Source: Acetothermia bacterium UBA3571 (lineage in GTDB: Bacteria > Bipolaricaulota > Bipolaricaulia > Bipolaricaulales > Bipolaricaulaceae). Taken from it: DNA of 64,000 nt. Below, piece after piece: positions 41,727 through 49,832 of the stretch. Made by a program: the position numbers and the translations under genes. The notes below the pieces were generated by a model. That model ran no database searches and was not told the origin of the DNA. It saw only the letters and a program-made list of their open reading frames with translations. The stretch lies in NCBI GenBank assembly GCA_002375995.1, contig DFNI01000037.1:28294-92293 (forward strand), written 5' to 3'. Within the stretch, counting starts at the first letter, position 1, and every line of letters begins with the position of its first letter.

Positions 41727-41735
41727 TAATACGAC

Positions 41736-41764
41736 AGATTATCGCACTGAGATCTTTCCGTCAA
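41736..41764 (-). promoter_or_regulatory. Promoter of the MFS-LolA-PadR operon
   Basis: On the minus strand TTGACG (41764-41759), 17 bases, TAATCT (41741-41736). Confidence 0.6.
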
Positions 41765-41780
41765 ACTCAGTCTTCGGTGA

Positions 41781-41945
41781 AGCACATCCGGATTCTGGGA
41801 CGAAGAGGATCCACCAGCTTTGAGAGTACGTCGGTTCAGCCCAGATACTGTCTATTCTGACTGCACCGTTAACGTAGCAATCCCCGGTGATGTACTCGGT
41901 CTAGCGGAAGCTCAAATTGTTGCCATCGCGGCTGCTCACGTTTAG
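41781..41945 (+). pseudogene. Possible gene-end relic
   Basis: A 54-codon open stretch after a TGA reads STSGFWDEEDPPALRVRRF and on to TVNVAIPGDVLGLAEAQIV and AIAAAHV, then TAG. It looks protein-like but has no ATG or ribosome site and no upstream part. The rest of the gap 41700-42060 holds the MFS promoter and the malic-enzyme terminator. Confidence 0.3.
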
Positions 41946-42008
41946 ACGGGCGCGGATTTACGATTACATAGGTGATGAAAAATGAGTTAATATGTTCAAC
42001 TTGTTGAC

Positions 42009-42038
42009 AAAAAGGGCCGGCTTTCTTCCCGGCCCTTT
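42009..42038 (-). terminator. Terminator of the kor-hdr-mvh-frd-fum-mae operon
   Basis: Stem AAGGGCCGG/CCGGCCCTT with an 8-base loop; on the minus strand it is followed by TTTTTGTC. It lies 22 bases after the malic enzyme stop. Confidence 0.88.
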
Positions 42039-42060
42039 CACGACCCTTTCTTGGCGTGAT

Positions 42061-43419
42061 TCACACCTCGGGGGGAGGTTTTATGTGACCCTCCCGCATG
42101 AGGATCTCCACTTCCTCACGGGCGTACTTGATCATCCGCTCCGCCTGCCGCCGGAGCTCGTCCTCGGAAAGGACCCTCCGGGCAATACCCTGCTCGATGG
42201 CCTTGAGCGCCACCGCCACCGCCTCGTTGATGAACACCTCCCACTCGGCCATGGTGGGGACGATATAGTCTTCCCGTAACCCCTTCTCTTCGGCCGTCTT
42301 GGCGATGGCCTCCGCGGCGGCGATGGCCATCTCGTCGGTGATGGTCTTGGCAAAGACATCCAGGGTCCCCCGGAAGATCCCCGGGAACCCCAGGGAGTTG
42401 TTGATTTGGTTGGGGAAATCGGAGCGGCCAGTCCCAATGATCCGGGCGCCTGCCTCCTTCGCCTCCCAGGGCCAGATCTCCGGGATGGGGTTGGCGCAGG
42501 CGAAGACGATGGCGTCCTTGGCCATCCGTGTCACCCACTCGGGCTTTATCGTCCCCGGCCCGGGCTTGGACGCGGCCACGCATACGTCCGCCCCCTCCAG
42601 GGCCTCGGCGATCCCCCCAGTCCTCCCTTCGGCGTTGGTCTCACACGCGTACTTCCACTTGTAGGGGTTCTCGTCCTTTTTGGCCTCCAGGTCCTCCCTC
42701 CCCTTGTGGAGGATCCCCTTGGAGTCCACCATGACGATGTTCCCCGGGGGAACCCCGTAGGCGATGAGGACCCGCACGAAGGCGATGTTGGCAGCGCCGG
42801 CTCCGATCACAGCGTAGGTCACCCGGCGCGGGTCCTTTCCCACCACCTTCAGGGCGTTGATCACCCCCGCCAGGGTGATGGAGGCCGTCCCCTGCTGGTC
42901 GTCGTGCCACACGGGGATCTCGAGCTCCGCCCGGAGCCTGTCCAGGACGTAGAAGCACTTGGGCGAGGCGATGTCCTCCAGGTTTATCCCCCCGAAGGCC
43001 GGGGCGATCCACTTCACCGCTTGGATGAGCTCGTCGGGGTCTTTCGTGTCGATGGTGACGGGGAAGGCGTCCACCCCGCCCAGGTACTTGAAGAGGATCG
43101 ATTTCCCTTCCATCACCGGGAGGGCGGCCTCCGGGCCGATATCGCCGAGGCCCAACACCCGGGTCCCGTCGGAGACCACGGCCACCATGTTCCCTTTATT
43201 GGTGTACTCGAAGACCTTGTCGGGATCCTTTTCGATCTCCCGGCAGGGCTGGGCCACCCCGGGGGTATACCAGATGGCGAAATCTTGGTAGCTTGTGATA
43301 GCGCATTTGAGGGCCGTGCCCACCTTTCCCCGGTAGAAGGCGTGCCAGGCCGGGGCCTTACGGGCCGGTTCTTTGGCCTTGGCCAGGAGTTCCTCCACTG
43401 TAGGTTTACGTTCCTCCAT
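42061..43419 (-). CDS. maeB: NAD(P)-dependent malic enzyme
   Basis: A 452-residue malic enzyme interconverting malate and pyruvate plus CO2. In this autotrophic setting carboxylation of pyruvate to malate would feed the C4 branch. Visible: YTPGVAQPCREIEKDP, VSDGTRVLGLGDIG, LEDIASPKCFYVLDRLR, WHDDQQGTASITLAGVINAL (metal and substrate site), the nucleotide fold AVIGAGAANIAFVRVLIAYG and TGRSDFPNQINNSLGFPGIF. ATG 43419 overlaps the fumarase beta stop by one base; the frame open further upstream is a shadow. Last gene of the operon. Confidence 0.95.
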   Translation of the reverse strand: MEERKPTVEELLAKAKEPARKAPAWHAFYRGKVGTALKCAITSYQDFAIWYTPGVAQPCREIEKDPDKVFEYTNKGNMVAVVSDGTRVLGLGDIGPEAALPVMEGKSILFKYLGGVDAFPVTIDTKDPDELIQAVKWIAPAFGGINLEDIASPKCFYVLDRLRAELEIPVWHDDQQGTASITLAGVINALKVVGKDPRRVTYAVIGAGAANIAFVRVLIAYGVPPGNIVMVDSKGILHKGREDLEAKKDENPYKWKYACETNAEGRTGGIAEALEGADVCVAASKPGPGTIKPEWVTRMAKDAIVFACANPIPEIWPWEAKEAGARIIGTGRSDFPNQINNSLGFPGIFRGTLDVFAKTITDEMAIAAAEAIAKTAEEKGLREDYIVPTMAEWEVFINEAVAVALKAIEQGIARRVLSEDELRRQAERMIKYAREEVEILMREGHIKPPPEV

Positions 43420-44006
43420 TATCCCTCCTTTGTCCGGGCGAGGACCTTCTCCAAGTTCGTCTCTACCGCCGCCCCCACCTCGGCGTAGAGGGAGCGGCCG
43501 TGGGCGTCCATGGCTACAACTAACGGTCCGAACCTCTCCACCTCGAACACCCACACCGCCTCGGGGATCCCCAGCTCCTCCAAGTGGTGGACCTCCCTCA
43601 CCCCCTTGATCCTCTGTGCGGCCAGGGCCCCGGCCCCACCGGTGAAGTGGCAGTAAACGGCACCCACCTCCGAGAGGGCCGCGAGCGTCTCCTCGCCCAT
43701 GCCCCCTTTCCCCACGATCACCCGGGGCTTGAAGCGCCGCAAGAACTCAGGCTCCAGGGACTCCATGCGCATGGAGGTGGTGGGACCGGCGGCGATCACT
43801 TCCCAACCGTCGCCCCGCTTCCGCACCACCGGACCGCAGTGGAACAGGGCTAGCCCTTCCAACGGGAAGGGCTCTCCCCGCTCCAGGAGCACCTTGTGGG
43901 CCTCGTCCCGGGCGGTGAAGAGGAGCCCCGATACATAGATCACATCCCCGGCCTTAAGCGCCCGAACCTCGTCCTCCGCTATCGGCGTCCTCAGGATCCC
44001 TTTCAT
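43419..44006 (-). CDS. fumB: Class I fumarate hydratase, beta subunit
   Basis: A 195-residue swivelling C-terminal domain subunit. Family segments: LRTPIAEDEVRALKAGDVIYV, CGPVVRKRGDGWEVIAAGPT, TTSMRMESLEPEFL, VIVGKGGMGEETL and EAVWVFEVERFGPLVVAMDA. It works with the alpha subunit in a heteromeric Fe-S fumarase (malate to fumarate). ATG 44006 follows GGAGGTTAAGG; the open codons before it translate a heptamer repeat and are not part of the gene. Confidence 0.93.
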   Translation of the reverse strand: MKGILRTPIAEDEVRALKAGDVIYVSGLLFTARDEAHKVLLERGEPFPLEGLALFHCGPVVRKRGDGWEVIAAGPTTSMRMESLEPEFLRRFKPRVIVGKGGMGEETLAALSEVGAVYCHFTGGAGALAAQRIKGVREVHHLEELGIPEAVWVFEVERFGPLVVAMDAHGRSLYAEVGAAVETNLEKVLARTKEG

Positions 44007-44016
44007 CCTTAACCTC

Positions 44017-44085
44017 CGTGACGCGTAACGGGTGACGTGTGACGGGTCTTCGAAACCCGTCACGCGTTACGCGTCACCCGTTACG
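44017..44085. repeat. Inverted pair of heptamer arrays between fumA and fumB
   Basis: A 31-base array (44017-44047) and its imperfect reverse complement (44055-44085, 25 of 31 matching) with a 7-base loop CTTCGAA. It could fold into a long hairpin in mRNA. The TAA stop of the fumarase alpha gene (44067-44069) and its last residues SVTGDA lie inside. Confidence 0.85.
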
Positions 44086-44933
44086 CTGATCTCGCCCTTA
44101 GGCGAGATCAACACGTGAGCCCGGCGATCGGCCCAGCACTGGACCACGATCCCCAAAGGAAACGAAGCCGGGTGCCGGTGGGCGTACTCGATGTGCACCG
44201 CAAGCACCGTGGTCTTCCCCCCGAGGCCCATGGGCCCGACCCCCAGGGCATTGATCATCCCCGCGAGCTCCTCCTCCAGCGCCGCCACCTCCGGCTCGGG
44301 GTGGCGCGTCCCCACCGGACGGAGAAGCGCGAGCTTCCCCAGCTTCAATGAGAGGTCCGCGCCGCCGCCGATACCCACTCCCACCACCGTGGGGGGGCAG
44401 GGAAGCCCCCGACAAGCTGCGATGTGCTCCACCACTGCCCGCTTCACCCCGGGGATCCCCTTCGCCGGGGTGAGCAACACCAGCTTACAGCAGTTCTCCG
44501 AGCCCCCGCCCTTGGGGAGGAGGTGGATCTCGGCGGAGTCCCCGGGGACGAGCTCCCAGGTGATGTAGGGGATAAAGCGGCCGGTGTTGTCGCCGGGATT
44601 TTTCCGGGTGAAGGGATGGACGGTGTTCGGCCGGAGGGGCACCTCCTCCGTCGCCCGGCGCACCGCCTCGGGGATCGCCTCCCGGAGCTCGTCCAGGTAG
44701 GGGAACTTGGTCCCCACCCGCACGAAGAAGGTCTGGGTCCCGGTATCCTGGCAAATGGGCACGCCCTTCTCCCGGGCCAGGGCCACGTTCTCCAGGATCG
44801 CCTCGAGCTGCACCCGGGCGGGACCCTCCTCCCGGTCCCGGGCCGCCTCCAGGGCCCTGACCACGTCTGCGGGAAGCACCGTGGCCGCCCGCCGCAACGC
44901 CTCTTTCAACCCCTCGATCAGTTCGTTCTTCAT
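44067..44933 (-). CDS. fumA: Class I fumarate hydratase, alpha subunit
   Basis: A 288-residue Fe-S subunit. Cluster and active-site segments are VPICQDTGTQTFFVRVG (first Cys), GRFIPYITWELVPGD, LPKGGGSENCCKLVLLTPA (second Cys) and CPPTVVGVGIGGGADLSLKLGK (third Cys nearby). ATG 44933 is chosen because the open codons before it translate a degenerate heptamer block. Its last six residues come from another repeat block, so the native end may be altered. It converts malate and fumarate with the beta subunit. Confidence 0.93.
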   Translation of the reverse strand: MKNELIEGLKEALRRAATVLPADVVRALEAARDREEGPARVQLEAILENVALAREKGVPICQDTGTQTFFVRVGTKFPYLDELREAIPEAVRRATEEVPLRPNTVHPFTRKNPGDNTGRFIPYITWELVPGDSAEIHLLPKGGGSENCCKLVLLTPAKGIPGVKRAVVEHIAACRGLPCPPTVVGVGIGGGADLSLKLGKLALLRPVGTRHPEPEVAALEEELAGMINALGVGPMGLGGKTTVLAVHIEYAHRHPASFPLGIVVQCWADRRAHVLISPKGEISVTGDA

Positions 44934-44936
44934 TTC

Positions 44937-45016
44937 CGTGACGTGCAATAGGTGATGTGTGATGGGTAAAAAATCTTCCCCCTCACGCATCACCCGTCAC
45001 TGATCGCCCATCACCT
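44937..45016. repeat. Degenerate heptamer repeats between korB and fumA
   Basis: Two groups of worn units (GTGACGT, GTGATGT, GTGATGG; then CATCACCCGTCAC) in opposite orientations with AAAAAAT between. Confidence 0.7.
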
Positions 45017-45880
45017 CCCGAAGAGTTCTTCCACCTTCTTCCGGTAAAGCTCGAGGTACGTAGGTTTGCGGGTGTCCACGAACTTGCCCACGATGAACTC
45101 CTTGCCCGGGACCACCTCCGCCGCCGCCGGATCGGCGCCGTGACGGATCATCGCCTTCTCCGCGTAATAGCGCATCTCATCCAGCGCATCCCCGAGCTTG
45201 TTGCGGCGGCCGAAGTTGGTGGGACAGGGCGAGATGATCTCGATGAAGTTGAACCCAGGGTGTTGCAGGGCCTCCTTGATGGATTCCTTCAGGCGCCGGG
45301 CGTGGAGGGTGGTCCAGCGCGCGACGTAGGTCGCTCCCGCCGAGGCCGCGAGGTACACCAAATTGAAGGGGTGCTCGAAGTTTCCGTACGGGGTGGTGGT
45401 AGTGCGGCCCTCGATGGGGGTGGTAGGCCCCACCTGTCCCCCGGTCATCCCGTAGTTGAAGTTGTTGACGCAGAGCACGGTGATGTCCACGTTGCGCCGG
45501 GCGGCGTGGATGAAGTGGTTGCCCCCGATGGCGAAGAGGTCCCCGTCCCCGGAGAAGACCACCACCTTGAGGTCGGGTTTGGCCAGCTTGAGCCCGGTGG
45601 CGAACGGGATGGCCCGGCCGTGGGTGGTGTGGTAGGAATCTAGCCGCACATAGCCCGCGAACCTCCCCGCGCACCCGATTCCCGAGACCACCGCCACCGA
45701 ATCCGGGTCGATCTCTAGTTCCTCCAGGGCATAGAGGAAGGAGGAAAGTGCGATCCCCAGGCCACAGCCCGAGCACCAAATGTGGGGGAGGCGGTCGGTG
45801 CGCAGGTACTTCTCCAACGGGTGCCTGACACCTGGCAGGACCTCGGGCTTCGGCTTGGGCTTATGCTTCACGATCGGCAT
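45011..45880 (-). CDS. korB: 2-oxoacid:ferredoxin oxidoreductase, beta subunit (KorB-like)
   Basis: The thiamine diphosphate subunit, 289 residues. Motifs are HIWCSGCGLGIALSSFL, SGIGCAGRFAGY, HTTHGRAIPFATGLKL and the ThDP/Mg motif VFSGDGDLFAIGGNHFIHAA with NNFNYGMTGGQVGPTTP. With KorA, KorC and the ferredoxin it most likely makes 2-oxoglutarate from succinyl-CoA and CO2. The close neighbourhood of fumarase and fumarate reductase supports 2-oxoglutarate over pyruvate. Overlaps korA by 13 bases. Confidence 0.93.
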   Translation of the reverse strand: MPIVKHKPKPKPEVLPGVRHPLEKYLRTDRLPHIWCSGCGLGIALSSFLYALEELEIDPDSVAVVSGIGCAGRFAGYVRLDSYHTTHGRAIPFATGLKLAKPDLKVVVFSGDGDLFAIGGNHFIHAARRNVDITVLCVNNFNYGMTGGQVGPTTPIEGRTTTTPYGNFEHPFNLVYLAASAGATYVARWTTLHARRLKESIKEALQHPGFNFIEIISPCPTNFGRRNKLGDALDEMRYYAEKAMIRHGADPAAAEVVPGKEFIVGKFVDTRKPTYLELYRKKVEELFGR

Positions 45881-47058
45881 TCCAGCACCTCCTCGATCCC
45901 GGCGAGGACTTCCTCGGGGGTGTGGATCCTTCCCCCCGCGTGGAACACGCCCCGCATGGGGACCCTTCCGCCGCTCGCCCGCTCCACCTCGCGGTAGATC
46001 TGGCCGAGGTTGATCTCCACCACCACGAGCCCCCCGACCCGGTCGGCAAACTTCCTGATCACCTCATCGGGGAAGGGCCAGATGGTGATGAGCCGCAGAA
46101 GCCCCGCCTTTATCCCCTTCGCCCGGGCGAGCTCCACTCCCCCCAACGACACCCGGGCCGAGATCCCGTAAGAAATCACCAGGACCTCCGCGTCCTCGGT
46201 CATCACTTCCTCATACCAGGTGAACTCGTCCCGAAAGCGGGTGATCTTCTCACATAAGCGCCGGACCAATTTGTCGTGGGCCTCGGCGTCCATAGCCGGA
46301 TACCCCCGCTCGTCGTGGGTCAGGCCGGTCACATGAATTCGGTAGCCGTCCCCGGCACAGGCCATGGGGGGAACTAAATCTTCCTCTGGCTTGAAGGGGA
46401 GGAACCCATCGGGAGGAGCCTTCGGTTTCCGCCGCGGGGCTACGGGGACCTCCTCTGGGATCTCGACCCGCTCGTACATGTGTCCCACCACCTCGTCGGT
46501 CATGAGGAGCACCGGGGACCGAAACCGCTCGGAAAGCGCGAAGGCCTTCACCGTGAGGTCGAAGGCCTCTTGTGGAGAGGCGGGGGAGAGGGCGATGATC
46601 TCGTAATGCCCGTGGGAGCCCCAGCGGGCCTGCATCATGTCCCCCTGGCCCACCAGGGTGGGGAGCCCGGTGGACGGGGCGCCTCGCTGGACGTTGGCGA
46701 TGACGCAAGGGGTCTCGGTCATTACAGCCAGGCCCAGGTTCTCCATCATGAGGGAAAAGCCCGGGCCGGAGGTAGCGGTCATGGCCTTTACCCCGCCCCA
46801 TGCCGCCCCGATCACCGCCGCCATGGCCCCCAGCTCATCCTCCATTTGGATGAACACCCCATCCACCTGGGGGAGCCGGCGGGCCATGCGCTCGGCGATC
46901 TCCGACTGCGGCGTGATGGGATACGCAGCGAAGAAGGTGCATCCCGCGGCGATGGCCCCCTCGGCGATGGCCTCGTCTCCGTTCATGAAGTGGACCCCGG
47001 AGAGGACTCGCTTCTTCGTGACGCGCGACGCGGTACGCGTGACGGGTTTATTGGCCAC
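45868..47058 (-). CDS. korA: 2-oxoacid:ferredoxin oxidoreductase, alpha subunit (KorA-like)
   Basis: A 396-residue subunit. GTG 47058 follows AAAAGGAGGAGAGCC; the long open frame upstream only shadows the ferredoxin gene. Residues 5-18 (PVTRTASRVTKKR) are encoded by a heptamer repeat and form an N-terminal extension before the conserved FMNGDEAIAEGAIAAGCTFF and AAYPITPQSEIAERMA. Later parts include VQRGAPSTGLPTLVGQGDMM and TDEVVGHMYERV. It carries the CoA and pyrimidine-binding domains of the enzyme. Confidence 0.92.
   Translation of the reverse strand: MANKPVTRTASRVTKKRVLSGVHFMNGDEAIAEGAIAAGCTFFAAYPITPQSEIAERMARRLPQVDGVFIQMEDELGAMAAVIGAAWGGVKAMTATSGPGFSLMMENLGLAVMTETPCVIANVQRGAPSTGLPTLVGQGDMMQARWGSHGHYEIIALSPASPQEAFDLTVKAFALSERFRSPVLLMTDEVVGHMYERVEIPEEVPVAPRRKPKAPPDGFLPFKPEEDLVPPMACAGDGYRIHVTGLTHDERGYPAMDAEAHDKLVRRLCEKITRFRDEFTWYEEVMTEDAEVLVISYGISARVSLGGVELARAKGIKAGLLRLITIWPFPDEVIRKFADRVGGLVVVEINLGQIYREVERASGGRVPMRGVFHAGGRIHTPEEVLAGIEEVLECRS
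47017..47047. repeat. Heptamer block in the korA start region
   Basis: About four units. Read on the minus strand in the open orientation, it encodes the VTRTASRVTKK extension just after the korA start codon. Confidence 0.8.
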
Positions 47059-47368
47059 GGCTCTCCTCCTTTTCCTCCTCGAGCCAGATGGCGAACTCGG
47101 GGCACACCGCCTCGCAGAACCGGCACATGACACACGCCTCGGCGTCCACCACCTCGGGGGGATGGTACCCCTTGGCGTTGAAGTGTTCCGCCTGGGCCAG
47201 GACCCCCTTGGGACAGAAGGTGTAGCAGAAGCCGCAACCCTTACAGGTGTCCTCCAGGAGATAGAGGTACCCCTTGGGGACCTTCCAGCGCTTGGCCCCC
47301 TCTTTCCCTTCCGTGACGGGTGACGGGTGACGCGTGACGCGGCCTTCCACACCCTTCTTCGTGCTCAT
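47048..47368 (-). CDS. korD: 2[4Fe-4S] ferredoxin, delta subunit of Kor (KorD-like)
   Basis: A 106-residue protein with two clusters: CKGCGFCYTFCPKGVL and CVMCRFCEAVCPEFAI. Residues 8-24 (EGRVTRHPSPVTEGKEG) are encoded by a heptamer block, an extension not expected in the family. ATG 47368 overlaps the frdA stop (ATGA). It delivers electrons from reduced ferredoxin to KorAB. The C-terminus overlaps the korA start. Confidence 0.9.
   Translation of the reverse strand: MSTKKGVEGRVTRHPSPVTEGKEGAKRWKVPKGYLYLLEDTCKGCGFCYTFCPKGVLAQAEHFNAKGYHPPEVVDAEACVMCRFCEAVCPEFAIWLEEEKEESRGQ
47312..47341. repeat. Heptamer block inside korD
   Basis: About four units in the open orientation for the minus-strand gene, encoding GRVTRHPSPVT. 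Confidence 0.8.
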
Positions 47369-49026
47369 AGGAGATCGACCATCCTCGCCAGGACCCGCTT
47401 CCCCCGGTAGTCCGGGAGCAATATAGGAGAACGGCGCCCCTCTGGGACCCCCGCTGCCCGCAGCTCCGCCACGAAACGCTCGAGGTGCCCCAGGGTCACC
47501 GCGCCCGGCTCGGGGAGCTTCCGCACGTACTCGGCGGCGGCGATCCCAGCCCGCCTCCCGAACACCAAGCAATCCAAAGTGGAGTTCCCCATGAGGCGGT
47601 TCTTGCCGTGGACACCGCCGGTGACCTCCCCGGCCACGAATAGCCCCTCCACGTTGGTCTTGCCCCAGGGATCGGTCTCCACCCCGCCGTTCTGGTAGTG
47701 GAGGGTGGGGAAGATGAGGATGGGGTCCGCCCGCATGTCGATCCCGAAACGCTTGTACATGCGGAACATGGCCGGAAGCCTCCGCTCGATGGTGCCTTTG
47801 CCGTGGATCTCCTCGATCATGGGGGAATCCAGCCACACCCCCCGCATCCCCGTGGGGGTGACGACCCCTTTCTCTCGCTCGTAGCACTCCCGGATGATGG
47901 CCGCCGCCTCCACGTCCCGGGGCTCGAGGGGATAGACGAACGCCTCCCCCTCCCGGTTCACCACCTGGGCTCCCAGCCCCCGGACCTTCTCGGTGATGAG
48001 CAATCCCACGATCTGCTGGGGATAGGCGGCGCCGGTGGGGTGGTATTGGACCGTATCCAGGTCCCGGAGCACCGCCCCGGCCCGATAGGCCAGGACCAAT
48101 CCGTCGGCGGTGGCCCCATAGTGGTTGGTGGTGGGAAAGCCCCGGATGTGGAGCCTCCCGAAGCCCCCGGTGGCGAGCACCACGGCCTTCGCCCGCACCA
48201 CCTTGTACTCCCCGGTCTCCATGTTCCACAGCACCGCCCCGTTCACCCGCCCTTCGGGCGAGGTGAGGAGCTCCACCGCGGGGTAGAACTCGAGCAACAT
48301 GAAGCCGCGGTTGCGGAACTCGTCCCGGATCACCCGGAGTTCCTCCATCCCGGTGTAGTCCCGGGCGGCGTGCATCCGGGGCCGGGAGGTGCCCCCGCCC
48401 CAATCCTCCACGAACTCGCCGTTCTCGTCGCGGTCGAAGAGGCACCCGAGCTCGGTGAGCCACTTCATGATGAACGGGGCATCCTCCACCAGGGCCCTGA
48501 GCACATCGGGTTTGTTGGTGAAGTGTCCCCCGCCGTAGGCGTCCAGGAAGTGGATCACCGGCGAGTCGTAGGGCTTGTCGGCCGCCTGGGTCCCGCCCTG
48601 GGCCATGATGGAGTTGGAGTCCCCGTGGCGGAGCTTAGTAGCAAGTAAGATCCGGTCCGGCGGTATCCCCTCCTCATTGGCCCAGATGGCTGCCATGGTG
48701 CCGGCGAGGCCTCCGCCCAGGATGAGGATGTCCACGTCGATGTCCACCGAGAGGTCGAGCTCCCCCGGATCCACTATGGGATAGGCCTCCAGGAGCTCCG
48801 CCACCTCGTTTGGGGCGATATCCCCCTTGTTGGGCCCCACTTTCAAGGGGCGCTTTCCACCCGGGGCGTAGTCCGGATGGAACTTGAGGACCTCCTCCCG
48901 CTCCTCCATGGACATCGCCGGGGGAGGGCCCTCTTCCATGCGCCGGGCCCGGGTCGCGTGGACTTTCTCTATGGACTCGCGCATGTATTCCGGATAGCCG
49001 CCTACCAGCTTCAATTCCCCCGCCAT
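47365..49026 (-). CDS. frdA: Soluble fumarate reductase flavoprotein subunit (TfrA/FrdA-like)
   Basis: A 553-residue FAD protein. An N-terminal extension of about 95 residues precedes the dinucleotide motif DILILGGGLAGTMAAIWA. Active-site segments HGDSNSIMAQGGTQ, GRLHIRGFPTTNHYGATADG, TVQYHPTGA, LHYQNGGVETD, LFVAGEVTGG and KNRLMGNSTLDCLVFGRRAG (substrate arginine) are present. The helical C-terminal domain with the usual SRGxHxRxDxP is missing or very short. No membrane anchor gene is near, so the enzyme is soluble. Fumarate to succinate with electrons from FrdB/HdrB is the likely direction. Confidence 0.88.
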   Translation of the reverse strand: MAGELKLVGGYPEYMRESIEKVHATRARRMEEGPPPAMSMEEREEVLKFHPDYAPGGKRPLKVGPNKGDIAPNEVAELLEAYPIVDPGELDLSVDIDVDILILGGGLAGTMAAIWANEEGIPPDRILLATKLRHGDSNSIMAQGGTQAADKPYDSPVIHFLDAYGGGHFTNKPDVLRALVEDAPFIMKWLTELGCLFDRDENGEFVEDWGGGTSRPRMHAARDYTGMEELRVIRDEFRNRGFMLLEFYPAVELLTSPEGRVNGAVLWNMETGEYKVVRAKAVVLATGGFGRLHIRGFPTTNHYGATADGLVLAYRAGAVLRDLDTVQYHPTGAAYPQQIVGLLITEKVRGLGAQVVNREGEAFVYPLEPRDVEAAAIIRECYEREKGVVTPTGMRGVWLDSPMIEEIHGKGTIERRLPAMFRMYKRFGIDMRADPILIFPTLHYQNGGVETDPWGKTNVEGLFVAGEVTGGVHGKNRLMGNSTLDCLVFGRRAGIAAAEYVRKLPEPGAVTLGHLERFVAELRAAGVPEGRRSPILLPDYRGKRVLARMVDLL

Positions 49027-49028
49027 AT

Positions 49029-49829
49029 CTATCCCTCCCCCTGCCCGTTACGCGTCACGCGTGACGCGTCACGGGATCCGAGGCCGCCCTTCTCCCGCTG
49101 CTCCTTTTTGTAGAGCTCCTCTATCTCCTCGCGGCTCAAGGACATGAGCCGCTCGAACTCCTCACCGTACTTCCCCTCTTCCACTTCCCGGACCCGCTCC
49201 TCCACATGCTTTGGCACGGGGAGGGATTTCCCGTAGAGCCTTCGGGCGAGCTGTGCCGCGTGGTAATGCACGATCTCCGCCGGACATCGAATGGAGCAGA
49301 GGCCGCATTGTATGCAATCGAAGGAGAGTTCCGTCACCGCCTCGAGATCCCCCCGCAGGGCGGCCTGGATGTAGTCCATCACCTCGAGCTCCTGGGGGCA
49401 GGCCTTGGTGCAGGTGTTGCAGGCCACACACCGCGCCAGCTCGGGGAAGTACTTGAGGAGGACGGACCCCTCGGCGGGCTCCGTTTCGATATCGTACGTG
49501 GGCTTCTCCGCCGGGGCGAAGGGGATCTGGACCAGGAACATCCCGTCCTCCACCCGGGTTTGGCACGCCAGGGCGGCCTTGAGGCGCCAATCGCCGGCCA
49601 CCCGGTACACCGTGGCGCACGCCCCGCAGAACCCGGCCCGGCATCCCGCTCCGCGCACGAACCTGTACCCCGCGTACTCGATGGCCTGCATCAGGGTGAT
49701 GTCCGCCGGGACCCGATAGGCCTTGCCCATGATGTAGATGGTGACCCAGTGTTTTATGTCGGCGTCGTCGATCCCGGTGATCACCGCTTCGTTCGCCTCG
49801 CGGATCCGCTCCATGATCTCCTGGCCCAT
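49029..49829 (-). CDS. frdB: Fumarate reductase iron-sulfur subunit (FrdB/TfrB-like)
   Basis: A 266-residue protein with an N-terminal [2Fe-2S] domain (GCRAGFCGACATVY, then ACQT near residue 88) and two [4Fe-4S]/[3Fe-4S] motifs, CVACNTCTKACP and CIQCGLCSIRCP. The C-terminus after residue 245 (GSRDASRVTRNGQGEG) comes from a heptamer block. In methanogen TfrB the same domains are fused to CCG domains; here a separate CCG protein (HdrB) is encoded three bases upstream. ATG 49829. Confidence 0.88.
   Translation of the reverse strand: MGQEIMERIREANEAVITGIDDADIKHWVTIYIMGKAYRVPADITLMQAIEYAGYRFVRGAGCRAGFCGACATVYRVAGDWRLKAALACQTRVEDGMFLVQIPFAPAEKPTYDIETEPAEGSVLLKYFPELARCVACNTCTKACPQELEVMDYIQAALRGDLEAVTELSFDCIQCGLCSIRCPAEIVHYHAAQLARRLYGKSLPVPKHVEERVREVEEGKYGEEFERLMSLSREEIEELYKKEQREKGGLGSRDASRVTRNGQGEG
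49044..49075. repeat. Heptamer block at the frdB 3' end
   Basis: About four units, changing orientation in the middle; encodes the frdB C-terminal tail. Confidence 0.8.
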
Positions 49830-49832
49830 GTC

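Noticed and set aside
45868..47352. Upstream extension of korA by 98 codons
   Set aside because: The extension translates the ferredoxin gene in the wrong frame. GTG 47058 has a good ribosome site and is followed by the conserved korA start.
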